Positions 34,836 to 44,159 of a stretch of 60,929 nucleotides of DNA are shown here, piece by piece. This DNA is from UBA3871 sp041797745 (GTDB lineage Bacteria; Bacillota; Clostridia; Peptostreptococcales; Anaerovoracaceae). Below the pieces are notes generated by a model. The model did no database searches, was not told where the DNA came from, and worked only from the letters and a program-made list of their open reading frames with translations. The stretch is from NCBI GenBank assembly GCA_041797745.1, contig JBHBZU010000055.1:1-60929 (forward strand), in the 5' to 3' direction. Positions within the stretch are counted from its first letter, which is position 1, and each line of letters opens with the position of its first letter. The position numbers were made by a program, and so were the translations under genes.

Positions 34836-36128
34836 TTATTTATCCATTTCCTCTTTCAACACTTCCATAGCTTTTATCAGCTGAATGTCCTTATTGTCCT
34901 TTTCTGACAGTTTAACTTCATAATCAGGCTTAATTCCCGTTTTATTTATTTTTATATCATTGGGCCCGAAATACTCCGCAAAGGTAATCTTAAAAGCGTC
35001 GTGACCTTTTCCGATAGTTGCCATATTCTGCAATACTCCCTTGCCAAAGGTTGTAGTACCTATTATGGCTCCGCCTTTGTTTCCTTTAATTGCCGCTGTT
35101 AAAATTTCAGAAGCGCTGGCAGACCTTTCATTAACTAAAACCACATAAGGTAGCTTTGTGCAGGATGAATCGGAATTAACATATTGGTCTTTTTCAACCT
35201 TGGACTTTGTAACCATGATGGTACCCTCCGGCAGCAATCTGTCTGCAATTCTGGTAGCCTCTTCAACTACGCCGCCTCCATTGTCGCGAAGATCTATAAT
35301 TAAGCCCTTAACCTCGCCTACCTCCATATCCCGAAGAGCATTGTCGAAGTCCTTATATGTGTCTGCGCCAAAGGATACTATTCTGATATATCCCACTTCT
35401 TTTCCTGTATCTTCTTCCTTTAAGGTTTCTGAATAGACGGTGCCGGTTTCCACAGTATTGCAAATTATTGTTACCGTATTTTCCTTACCCTCTCTTTCAT
35501 AGGTAAGCTGCAATTTGGTTCCCACATCCTGACGAAGTGCCACAGCACAATCTTCCATGTGTTTTCCGTCATATTTCTTACCGTCTACGGCTACAATGTA
35601 GTCATTTTCCTTAAGTTTTGCCTTGAAAGCCGGGGAATCATCGTAAACGCTGACAATTTGAATACGATTGTCTTCAGTTTTAGTCATTACCACGCCAATC
35701 CCCTGAAAGCTGGAATTGGTGTAATTCATAAGCTGTTGATATTCCTCTTCGGTAAGGTACTGGGAATACTCGTCTAAAGATGAGAACATACCCTTGTAGG
35801 CACCCTCCATAATCTGTTCTTGAGTAAATTCGCCGTAGTAATACTTGCCAATCATGCTGTTTAGAAATTCCATTTTAGCATACTTTTCGGACAGGCTTGT
35901 CACCGTATTTAGATATTCTCTATCCACCAGCGCCGCATTCTTGGCAAAGTGTATGCCGAGAAAAGCTCCCATAACCCCTGAAAGAAAGCCTAATAAAAAT
36001 ATGCAAAGAGCCAAAATAGAAAGCCACTTTTTTCTACGATGAATTTTTGATTTGTGAGACTCTCTGCCCCCTCTGATTTCGTGATTTTCATCGGTTGCAC
36101 GTACTTCTCTAAATTCCTGATTACTCAT
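34836..36128 (-). CDS. S41 family carboxyl-terminal processing protease (CtpA/CtpB-like)
   Basis: 430 residues: a cytoplasmic basic N-terminus, one membrane helix (LSILALCIFLLGFLSGVMGAFLG), a PDZ domain (about 130-205, VVMTKTEDNRIQIVSV, NDYIVAVDG), and the S41 catalytic domain with LRDNGGGVV, nucleophile Ser in NERSASASEIL (about 338) and Lys in TTFGKGVLQ (about 366). It cleaves extracytoplasmic substrates from their C-termini. The start is the ATG at 36128 behind AGAGG. In Clostridia ctp commonly follows ftsEX and an M23 hydrolase; here recJ is inserted between. Confidence 0.93.
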   Translation of the reverse strand: MSNQEFREVRATDENHEIRGGRESHKSKIHRRKKWLSILALCIFLLGFLSGVMGAFLGIHFAKNAALVDREYLNTVTSLSEKYAKMEFLNSMIGKYYYGEFTQEQIMEGAYKGMFSSLDEYSQYLTEEEYQQLMNYTNSSFQGIGVVMTKTEDNRIQIVSVYDDSPAFKAKLKENDYIVAVDGKKYDGKHMEDCAVALRQDVGTKLQLTYEREGKENTVTIICNTVETGTVYSETLKEEDTGKEVGYIRIVSFGADTYKDFDNALRDMEVGEVKGLIIDLRDNGGGVVEEATRIADRLLPEGTIMVTKSKVEKDQYVNSDSSCTKLPYVVLVNERSASASEILTAAIKGNKGGAIIGTTTFGKGVLQNMATIGKGHDAFKITFAEYFGPNDIKINKTGIKPDYEVKLSEKDNKDIQLIKAMEVLKEEMDK

Positions 36129-36264
36129 AAACAAACCTCTAACTGCTAGACTTATTGTTTTTTAGTCTTAAGCTATATTTCTCTTAATATGTAAAATTAT
36201 TTACAGCTTTTCATATACTAATTATAACTGTATCTCACTGTATACTAATGTATCCTACTCTATG

Positions 36265-38010
36265 CTACTCTTTCACAGGACTTATTTCCTGTACTGTCAG
36301 TTGCAATCTTGATTTATCATTCCACGTGGAAATTGTGCAGGAAGCAGCAATATTAACTTCGCTCCCCTCAACAAGCAGATGTTCATAATCTTTAGCTTTG
36401 TTAAATAAAATACATTGCAGGTTATTTACTCCGTCACTTACAAAAAAGCGCGCGTGGTTGGCATTTTGCCCTAAATAATTGATGTTTGAAATATTAACAT
36501 TCTTAAAGGCAAATACCGGCATTGGATTAGCTGCACCGAAAGGCTCCAAAAGCTTAAGGTCGCTTATTAACTGCATATCAACCTGATTTACTTTAAGTTC
36601 AATTTCAGCAGGGCTAATCTTCTCTAGCAGCTTCGGTTTTTCCTCTAAAAGTGCCTGCATATTCTCTTCAAGCTCTGTTTTAAGCTGCTCAAAATTTGCT
36701 TTCGGTATTGTAAAGCCACAGGCTCCGGCGTGTCCTCCGAATTTGGTAAACAAGTTCTCCGAATGTTTTAACAGCTCATAAAGGTTTATCCCAAATATAC
36801 TGCGGCCCGTACCCTTTAGCATGGTTTCATCTTCTGCCAAATCCGTAACAACTATTACAGGTCTGTAATACAAATCCTTTAGTTTTCCCGCGACGATACC
36901 GGTAATTCCCTCATGAGCCTTTCCCCCGTTAATAATAATGAAGTTCGGTAAATTATCTTCATCCACCAGCTGACGACAACGCTGAAAGTCTTCTTCCTGA
37001 ACGGCTTTCCGTTTTTGGTTGCAAAGTATAATCTCCTCTACGAAATCATCATTGCCTTGAAATTCACCCTCTTGATTCATGGCACCCTCGGATAGCCCGT
37101 GATGAATAAGCTCATCATCACTTAAAAGCAGCTTAACTCCCAAGGAAGCGTCTTTCAATCTCCCTGCCGCATTAACGTGCGGAATAATTGCAAAGGCTAC
37201 ATTCTCTGAAGAAATATCGCCACGCTTAAGACCGATTTTATCCATCAAAAGTGACAGACCCTCCCTGCGACCGCTATTTACCGACCTTAAGCCAAATTTT
37301 ACGATAGTTCTGTTTTCGTCAACAAGAGGAACAATATCGCCTATGGTGCCGATTGCAACTAAGTCGAGAACTTCACTAAGGACTCCTTTGTCAAGCATTC
37401 CCTTTCTGGAAAGGGCCTGAACAAGTTTGAAAGCTACTCCCACTCCCGCAAGTTCCTTAAAGGGATAGGAGCAATCCGCCTGCTTTGGATTTATCAGTAT
37501 GCAGTCTGCTTTTGAATCTGTTATGCTGTGATGGTCTGTTACTATAATATCCATCCCTAAGCTCTTTGCATATTCTACTTCTTTGTAAGAAACGCTCCCG
37601 CAATCTACAGTAATAATTAAATCCGTATGGTCGCCTGCTACTATATCCATAGCCTCCATATTAAGCCCATAGCCCTCACTGAATCTTGAGGGAATGTAGT
37701 AAGTAAGGTTATCTGTCAACTTTGAAAGAGCAGTCATCATAAGGGTTACCGAAGTAACTCCGTCAGCGTCGTAATCGCCGAAAATACAAATACGGGATTT
37801 GCGTTTCAAATGGCTGTCTATAAGCTCCACCGCTTCTTTCATACCCTTTAATAAAAAAGGGTCATAGGTATGCCGTGGCGAAGCTGATAAAAACTCCAAG
37901 GCGTCCGCTTCATTGCAGACGCCTCGATTTTTAAGCAATTCAATTATAATCGGATTAATGTCATTAATTTTCATCTTATAAAATATATTTTCGGCTTTTA
38001 TATTTATCAA
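36265..38010 (-). CDS. recJ: single-stranded-DNA-specific exonuclease RecJ
   Basis: 581 residues with the DHH phosphoesterase motifs in order: FGDYDADGVTS (about 78), TVDCGS, VTDHHS, AIGTIGDIVPL, then DHHA1 HVNAAGRLKDA and FGGHAGACGFTI, and a C-terminal OB-like domain. RecJ degrades 5' ended single strands in recombination and repair. The longest frame starts at TTG 38010, overlapping the stop of the M23 gene (TTGA). An ATG at 37974 is an alternative; neither has a strong ribosome site, so the start is uncertain. Its position inside a cell-division operon is unusual. Confidence 0.92.
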   Translation of the reverse strand: MINIKAENIFYKMKINDINPIIIELLKNRGVCNEADALEFLSASPRHTYDPFLLKGMKEAVELIDSHLKRKSRICIFGDYDADGVTSVTLMMTALSKLTDNLTYYIPSRFSEGYGLNMEAMDIVAGDHTDLIITVDCGSVSYKEVEYAKSLGMDIIVTDHHSITDSKADCILINPKQADCSYPFKELAGVGVAFKLVQALSRKGMLDKGVLSEVLDLVAIGTIGDIVPLVDENRTIVKFGLRSVNSGRREGLSLLMDKIGLKRGDISSENVAFAIIPHVNAAGRLKDASLGVKLLLSDDELIHHGLSEGAMNQEGEFQGNDDFVEEIILCNQKRKAVQEEDFQRCRQLVDEDNLPNFIIINGGKAHEGITGIVAGKLKDLYYRPVIVVTDLAEDETMLKGTGRSIFGINLYELLKHSENLFTKFGGHAGACGFTIPKANFEQLKTELEENMQALLEEKPKLLEKISPAEIELKVNQVDMQLISDLKLLEPFGAANPMPVFAFKNVNISNINYLGQNANHARFFVSDGVNNLQCILFNKAKDYEHLLVEGSEVNIAASCTISTWNDKSRLQLTVQEISPVKE

Positions 38011-39140
38011 ATGCCATACTTAACATAGCCTGCCGGATCCACGTACTGACCGTTTACACGAACCTCAAAATGACAGTGAGGACCTGTGGAGTCTCCTGTA
38101 GAACCGGATTTAGCAATAGCTGAACCCTTTGTAACAATATCTCCGGTTTTGACTAAAAGCTCGCTGTTATGTGCATAAAGAGTTACAATACCGCCACCAT
38201 GGTCAATAACAACCATATAGCCATAACTGTTGTTCCAAGCTGCCTTTATTACAGTTCCCGAATTGGAAGCAACTACAGTAGAGCCCGATTTACAGCCTAT
38301 GTCCATGCCGGTATGAAGTTTTTTATATTTCAAAATAGGATGGATACGATATCCGTAAGGAGAAGTAATACGACTGACTCCCGGTACCGGCCATGTAAAA
38401 TCGCCGCCTACAAAGGCTTGATTCCCTTGCAGCTTTAAAATTTCGGAAGTAATTCTGTTTGCCTCGGCATTCAGGCTGTCAATCTGTTTTTCCAGCGCCT
38501 TAATATCACCCTCAACAGCAGCTTTCTTTTCATTTACCTGTGCTTTGTCATTTTCAAGCGCACTCTTTTTTCTTGCTTCCAATGATTTATTCGCCTGTAA
38601 CTCCGCTTGAAGCCCTTGAAGATAATCTCTTTGCTGCCGGATAACTTTATGCTCCTCTTCAAGCTGCTCTAACATCTTTTGATCAGCTTCATATACACGC
38701 TGAACTCTGTCGATATTTGTCATAAGCTCCGTAATGCTGGAAGAACCGAGCAAAACATCTAAAAACCCCACATCGCCCTTTTTGTACATGGCGCGAAGTC
38801 GAGAATTTAGGGCTTCATTTTGTTTAGCCATATCCGCTTCAATCACATCCAACTGAGCCAACGCGTCAGTGATTTTAGCTTGAGTAAGGGAAATTGAGAC
38901 CCCCAGTTCCTGAATTTCAAGATTGGACATGGCAATTTTGCCCTCCAGATTTCTTATTTCGCTATTTAGATTTTTCTTTGTAGTCTTGTTATTATTAAGT
39001 TCCTTTTGAAGTTGAGATTTTTCGGAATTTATTGCGTCCAGTTGAGACTGTTGTTTAGAAGTATCAACTTCCGCAAAGGTCGTTCCCACTTCACATAGAA
39101 CCAAAAGCAAAACTAATAATAATCCTACAATCTTTTTCAT
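38007..39140 (-). CDS. PcsB/EnvC-like murein hydrolase (coiled coil plus M23 peptidase)
   Basis: 377 residues: signal peptide (IVGLLLVLLLVLCEVGTTFA), a coiled coil of about 220 residues, and a C-terminal LytM/M23 domain with metal ligands HTGMDIG (about 277) and GPHCHFEVR (about 355). All four ligands are present, so it should be an active endopeptidase rather than a pure activator such as EnvC. It is 12 bases behind ftsX, matching the known FtsEX-activated hydrolase arrangement in which the coiled coil docks on FtsX. AAAGGAG precedes the start. Confidence 0.93.
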   Translation of the reverse strand: MKKIVGLLLVLLLVLCEVGTTFAEVDTSKQQSQLDAINSEKSQLQKELNNNKTTKKNLNSEIRNLEGKIAMSNLEIQELGVSISLTQAKITDALAQLDVIEADMAKQNEALNSRLRAMYKKGDVGFLDVLLGSSSITELMTNIDRVQRVYEADQKMLEQLEEEHKVIRQQRDYLQGLQAELQANKSLEARKKSALENDKAQVNEKKAAVEGDIKALEKQIDSLNAEANRITSEILKLQGNQAFVGGDFTWPVPGVSRITSPYGYRIHPILKYKKLHTGMDIGCKSGSTVVASNSGTVIKAAWNNSYGYMVVIDHGGGIVTLYAHNSELLVKTGDIVTKGSAIAKSGSTGDSTGPHCHFEVRVNGQYVDPAGYVKYGI

Positions 39141-39152
39141 CTCTACGCTCCT

Positions 39153-40049
39153 TTATGTATCTAAGAACTTTCTCATAGATACCAAACTACCGCATGCTCC
39201 TATGGAAATACCCAAGGATACAAATACCCAAATAAGATTTGTTACCAGGAAGCTGCTGCTTACCATAGGCGAACCTATGAGCAAAGAAACATTGGTTCCG
39301 AACATTCCAATCAATTTGGAATAAATCAGTGCTATTATAGCTACCGAAAACATCGCAGAAAAAAGTCCGATAAAAATTCCCTCTACTAAAAAAGGGCCTC
39401 GAATGAACCAGTTAGTAGCTCCTACATACTTCATAATTTCAATTTCTCTTTGGCGGGCAAATACTGTAAGTTTTACCGTATTTGATACAACCACCACCGA
39501 AACAAAAACTAAAAATCCCATGATAATCAACATGGCAAGTTGTAAGGAATCAGTAATCTTAACGATTTTCTCAACTGTTTCCTTGTAGTATTTAACTGTT
39601 TCAATGCCTTGGAAAGTATTTATAACTTCCACCACTCTATCTGCGTCTTCAAGTTTTTTAACTTTTATTTCTATGGAGTTTGGCAGAGGATTTTCAGGAA
39701 GAGAATCGAGAAGATATGCGTTATCTCCCCAATACTGAACTTTCCATTGCGCTAAAGCCGTACCCTTATCAAGATAAGAAACTGTATCTATTTCCTCCAT
39801 GCCCTGAAGCTGCATAATAATCATATCTGCTGCTTCTTTAGGTGTATCATCGGTTAAATAAACCGAAACTGTATCATATTCCATCTTGGCAGTCTCCATA
39901 GCCACTCCAAGATTTACCATCAGTACGAAAAAGAGTCCTAAAATCAAGAGCATTGCCGTAATGGAGAACAAGGAAGCTACGCTCATGGCTCTGTTTCTGA
40001 ATACTTGCAGGAACCCCTGTTTAGTCGAATACCAAATGCTACTTAACAT
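39153..40049 (-). CDS. ftsX: cell division protein FtsX
   Basis: 298 residues with four membrane helices and a large extracellular loop between helices 1 and 2 (about 45-165) followed by the FtsX-type FARQREIEIMKYVGATNWFIRGPFLVEG signature. FtsX is the permease-like partner of the FtsE ATPase and passes ATP-driven changes to a periplasmic or wall hydrolase. Its start overlaps the end of ftsE by 11 bases. GGGAGG lies 15 bases upstream, a longer spacing than usual. Confidence 0.95.
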   Translation of the reverse strand: MLSSIWYSTKQGFLQVFRNRAMSVASLFSITAMLLILGLFFVLMVNLGVAMETAKMEYDTVSVYLTDDTPKEAADMIIMQLQGMEEIDTVSYLDKGTALAQWKVQYWGDNAYLLDSLPENPLPNSIEIKVKKLEDADRVVEVINTFQGIETVKYYKETVEKIVKITDSLQLAMLIIMGFLVFVSVVVVSNTVKLTVFARQREIEIMKYVGATNWFIRGPFLVEGIFIGLFSAMFSVAIIALIYSKLIGMFGTNVSLLIGSPMVSSSFLVTNLIWVFVSLGISIGACGSLVSMRKFLDT

Positions 40050-40770
40050 ACTTCTTTAACAGACCTCCCGGATACATACCCTTTTTTTCTTTATATTCCT
40101 TGCCATATGTACCGAACTCGTCCCTGACAATGTGACCCTTTTCGATAGCTATAACCCGTTTGCCCATTTTATCAACAATGTCCTTGGCATGAGTAACCAT
40201 TACAATGGTGGTGCCTCGAAGATTAATCTGTTCGAGGAGCCTCATGATTTCCCATGCGGTCTCCGGATCCAAATTTCCAGTAGGCTCATCCGCAATGAGC
40301 ACCGTAGGATTATTTACAATAGCACGGGCAATGGCAACTCTTTGCTGCTCTCCGGCTGAAAGTTCGCTTGGATATTTGTTCGCCTTGTTGCTGATACCCA
40401 CAAGAGAAAGAACCGCAGGAACCTGCTTGCGAATCTGTCTTGGGCTTTGGTGGATTATCTCCATCGCAAATGCCACATTTTCATAAACTGTCTTTTTAGG
40501 AAGCAGTCTGAAATCCTGAAAGACTATACCTGTGGATCTTCTAAGAATTGGCACTTCGCGATTTGAAAGCTTGGTAACTTCTTTATCGTTTACCTTTATG
40601 CTACCCTTATCCGCCTCAATTTCTTTTAATATAAGCTTAATGAATGTGGACTTGCCTGCACCTGAGGGACCTACTAAAAAAACGAAGTCTCCCTTGTTAA
40701 TCTTGCAACTGACATTTTCAATCCCCACATTCGATGTATATTTTTTAGTTACATTTTCGAAAACAATCAT
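40039..40770 (-). CDS. ftsE: cell division ATP-binding protein FtsE
   Basis: 243 residues, a single ABC ATPase domain: Walker A VGPSGAGKST (about 38), Q-loop VFQDFRLLP, signature LSAGEQQRVAIARA, Walker B VLIADEPTGNLD, H-loop MVTHAKD. This is the standard FtsE sequence, attached to the membrane by FtsX. The start at 40770 follows GGGAGAG. The frame remains open 43 codons upstream, but that part is built from a palindromic repeat. It is the first gene of the ftsE-ftsX-M23-recJ-ctp run. Confidence 0.95.
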   Translation of the reverse strand: MIVFENVTKKYTSNVGIENVSCKINKGDFVFLVGPSGAGKSTFIKLILKEIEADKGSIKVNDKEVTKLSNREVPILRRSTGIVFQDFRLLPKKTVYENVAFAMEIIHQSPRQIRKQVPAVLSLVGISNKANKYPSELSAGEQQRVAIARAIVNNPTVLIADEPTGNLDPETAWEIMRLLEQINLRGTTIVMVTHAKDIVDKMGKRVIAIEKGHIVRDEFGTYGKEYKEKKGMYPGGLLKKYVK

Positions 40771-40794
40771 AATCTCTCCCAATAATATGATTTT

Positions 40795-40905
40795 TGTATG
40801 GTGGCTGCTTTTGCAGTGATTATGCCATATCTTTAATTTATAATTTTCAAATGAAAATATGGTGAAATGACTAAACAACTTGCAGTCATTATACCACAAA
40901 AGTCG
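40795..40905. repeat. dispersed palindromic repeat, copy 4
   Basis: On the minus strand this reads AGTCATTTCACCATATTTTC, an AT-rich spacer, AAAGATATGGCATAATCACT, then GCAAAAGCAGCC, parallel to 8216-8291 on the plus strand (AGTCGTTTCACCATATCTTC ... GATATGGTATAATGACTGCAAAAGCAGTC). It also has an extra upstream TGGTATAATGACTGC. It lies in the ftsE leader. Confidence 0.75.
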
Positions 40906-40968
40906 AGTTAATGAAAGATTTTCGGCGCTTCTTATCCAAAAATCCTGTATCCCTATAGGTTGTCCAAC

Positions 40969-41002
40969 AAAAAGCGGGCATTATACAATACCCGCTTTTT
41001 CA
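40969..41002. terminator. intrinsic terminator after the MATE gene
   Basis: AAAAAGCGGG (40969-40978) pairs with CCCGCTTTTT (40991-41000). The A- and T-runs make it usable in both directions. Confidence 0.8.
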
Positions 41003-41069
41003 AAATGTTTTTTGATATAAACTTTAATTCTCAACTTCTCTGTTTTAATAATGACAGCCTTAATTATTG

Positions 41070-42422
41070 CTAAACAGCTTCCTTTGCACGAAGCTCTTTT
41101 AGCTCTTTCATTACAAGCAACAAAATTATAACAGCAAGCACTAAATCTATAACAAAAGAGCCTTTATAAACCCAAGTTATCCCAAAGAATTTAGGCAAAA
41201 TCAGCATGGCAGGTATATATAGAAAAAGCTGCCTTGCCATTCCAAGTATTCCGGCAGGCTTTGCTCTGCCCACGGCCGGCCAATAGGTCATAGCCATGAA
41301 TATTACAGGGAGAATCGGACAAATTCCCAACATAAACCGGAAGTTTTCAAAATCTTCACCTGTAAATATTCTTTCAGGCAGTGTCATGTTCAACATCAGT
41401 TCAGGCTTAATCATAGCTATAATCCAAAACGGAAGCATTATAAGTGCAGCGACAAATGCAAAAATCTTGAATGATTTTGAAACCCTGCTATAATTTCCCG
41501 CACCGAAGTTTATTCCTATTGCAGGCTGTAATGCACGCATAAGACCGTAAATCGGAGTTAAAAACAGATTAAACAATCTGAAAACCGCTCCATAGAATGA
41601 CACATCGCCGGCATTGCCGTAGCTTTTTAGTGAATACATTATGACAAACATTTGAATTACATACATTATTGTCATTATCAAAGACGGAAAACCAAGCCCT
41701 AAAACTTGTTTTTTATCCTCGGAAACGCTTTTGAATGATAGGTAATTTGATTTAAAACTAGCCTTGCCCTTTGCCGCATAAATCATAAATTGTAAAGTAT
41801 ATACCAGCATTCCTATATTTGTTCCCAATGCAATTCCTATTACCCCAAGATTAAGTACCGCAACAAAAATATAGTTTAAAATAACATTTACAACCAATCC
41901 GATTCCCATCATAAGAGCCGCTTTTTTCATTCTTCCCTCAGCTCTTACTATCATGTTGTATGCCAAGCCGGCAATCCAAAAAATACTTCCATATAAAACC
42001 GTGGTTATATAAGCCTTGCCATACATCATTTCCTCACCGCTTGCACCCAAAAATTTTAATACAAACGGCAAAGTAGCCATTCCCAATGCTGTGACTATAA
42101 TGCTGCTTATTATTATGAGAAAGTTTACGCTACCCAGTAGCCTTTCCTGCTTTTCAAAATCCTTTTTCCCTATTAAAACACTCAAATATGAGCCTGCACC
42201 TACCCCTATAAGCGTTCCTACACCGTTTAGAATTTGTGTTATAGGATAAACTACTGTTATTCCTGCGAGTGCTGTTTCTCCTATAAATTGCCCTACAAAT
42301 ATGCCGTCAATAAAAACATTCATTCCGTACAAAACCATGGCTATGATTGCCGGCCATGAAAGTGTCCACATCATTTCCCCAATATTCCCCTCCAATATGA
42401 GAGTTTGTTCATTATCTTTCAT
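41070..42422 (-). CDS. MATE family efflux transporter
   Basis: 450 residues with about 12 helices in two homologous halves: MMWTLSWPAIIAMVLYGMNVFIDGIFVGQFIG opens the first half, and GLGFPSLIMTIMYVIQMFV the second. RALQPAIGINFGAGN is characteristic of MATE antiporters, which expel drugs or metabolites with Na+ or H+. It lies eight bases behind the second ABC half exporter, with AAGGGG upstream, so it is part of the AraC-linked efflux cassette. The substrate is unknown. Confidence 0.9.
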   Translation of the reverse strand: MKDNEQTLILEGNIGEMMWTLSWPAIIAMVLYGMNVFIDGIFVGQFIGETALAGITVVYPITQILNGVGTLIGVGAGSYLSVLIGKKDFEKQERLLGSVNFLIIISSIIVTALGMATLPFVLKFLGASGEEMMYGKAYITTVLYGSIFWIAGLAYNMIVRAEGRMKKAALMMGIGLVVNVILNYIFVAVLNLGVIGIALGTNIGMLVYTLQFMIYAAKGKASFKSNYLSFKSVSEDKKQVLGLGFPSLIMTIMYVIQMFVIMYSLKSYGNAGDVSFYGAVFRLFNLFLTPIYGLMRALQPAIGINFGAGNYSRVSKSFKIFAFVAALIMLPFWIIAMIKPELMLNMTLPERIFTGEDFENFRFMLGICPILPVIFMAMTYWPAVGRAKPAGILGMARQLFLYIPAMLILPKFFGITWVYKGSFVIDLVLAVIILLLVMKELKELRAKEAV

Positions 42423-42430
42423 TTTTCCCC

Positions 42431-44156
42431 TTAGCCTACATTAGATTTTTCTAACATATTTTTATAATATTTTGAGCTTTTACAAAGTTCATCATCAGTT
42501 CCCATAGCTTCTATTTTTCCGCCATTTAACAAAACTATTTTATCCGCATTTCTAATCGTTCTTAATCTGTGGGCAATTACCATAACCGTCTTTTCTTTTA
42601 TAAGCTCAGACAGTGCTTCTTGAATAAGGCTCTCATTCTCAACATCAAGAGAAGCGGTAGCCTCGTCGAGAAGTATAATTGGTGCGTCTTTCAGAATCGC
42701 TCTTGCTATTGATATTCTCTGTCTTTCTCCGCCCGAAAGTCTTTGCCCGTTCTCTCCTATTACAGTATCTATTCCCTCCGGCATTTTATTGATAAAATCA
42801 TAACATCTTGCTATTTTAGCTGCTCTTATAATTTCTTCGTCCGTAGCTCCTTTTTTGCCGATTTTAATATTATCTTTGATACTTGAATTAAAAAGAGTAA
42901 CATCTTGAAAAACTATAGAGAAATTTTTAAGGAGTACCTCCGGATCAACCTTGCTTACATCCTCTCCTCCTATAAATATTTTTCCCTTATCTACGTCCCA
43001 AAATCTTGCAGCAAGCTTGGTAAGGGTTGTTTTCCCGCTTCCGCTTGAACCGATTAGCGCCGTAATTTCACCCTGCTTTGCCGTAAAACTCACACCGTTT
43101 ATAACGGAATAATCATCATAGCCGAAATGAACATCATTGAACTCAATATCATAATTTTTGATTTCCATATGCTTTTTACCCTCTTGAATAGGCATAGTTT
43201 TTATTTCCTTTATTCTGCCAACCACAGTATCAAGCATAACTATCATGGACATGAAAGTGATTATTCCCTCTATAGGAAGATAAATGCTTGTTGTCATCAT
43301 TAGAAAAGCTATATAAACCAGCACACTTACCTCACCTGCCATAAGCATGTTTACTCCAATAACGGCAACGCTTATAATTCCCAGCTTTAAAATTGCCGTT
43401 GCCACTCCCGTAAGTGTTCCGGTAACAACTTCACCTTTTGTTTTCTGTTTTGTGGATTTGTTTAGTTTTTCAAAAAAATCAGCAAGCATTCTATCTTCTA
43501 AATTGTAAGATTTTATTTGTTCAATCTGCTCTATATTTTCCTGTAAATCATCAAATACCATGCGGTTATCATCTATCCAGCTTTGTAATATTTTTTTCTG
43601 ACTTTTCTTTGATAAAAATATTATCAGTATAGAAATAGGAATCACCCATAACGCCGCAAGTGCAAGCTTCCAATTATAGATAAAGAGCATTAAAGCAATA
43701 ATACTTGTAGAGATAGCCGTTGAATATATATGAGGTACAGCATGAGAAAAAATTGTTTCATACAGGTTCATGTCATTCATCATGGTTTCAGCAAGGTCTG
43801 TCAAATCTCTTTTACCAAAATAAGAAAGAGGTAATTTCTTTAATCTTTCCGCCAAATCAATTCTTGAACTTGCACTCTCGTTATACACATTGGTGTAAAG
43901 CCTTACATAATCCCACCTTGCAATTAAAAACATAACAATCATCATTACTACAATTAGTGCCACATAATGAACGGGCGTAAAATTATAGCTCTCAATACCT
44001 TTTAAAACGCCTATATACTGGAATAGAAATATAAAGGCAATTATTGGTGCAAATAATTTTGTTAAATTAACAAGGGTGTGTGAAATGATGGCTTTTTTTT
44101 AAGTTAGCCGCTCCTTTTTCTGACATAGCATATCGTTTTATAAAATAAGAAACCAT
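42431..44156 (-). pseudogene. ABC exporter half-transporter B, frameshifted near its 5' end
   Basis: A start at 44156 with GGAGG begins VSYFIKRYAMSEKGAANLKK, but an A8 tract (T8 at 44093-44100 on the plus strand) puts translation out of frame and it stops soon after. Removing one A restores a 574-residue protein: IISHTLVNLTKLFAPIIAF forms the missing first helix, joining the intact frame from 43963 on. The rest has six-helix exporter topology and a complete ATPase: GSSGSGKTT, LSGGERQRISIARA, IILLDEATASLD, IAHRL. It resembles YbtP/YbtQ-type heterodimeric exporters. It could be a true mutation, phase variation, slippage rescue or a sequencing error. Confidence 0.75.
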
Positions 44157-44159
44157 GTT

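Noticed and set aside
40770..40899. 43-residue N-terminal extension of FtsE
   Set aside because: It is encoded by a dispersed palindromic repeat; GGGAGAG supports the ATG at 40770, where the ABC domain starts normally.
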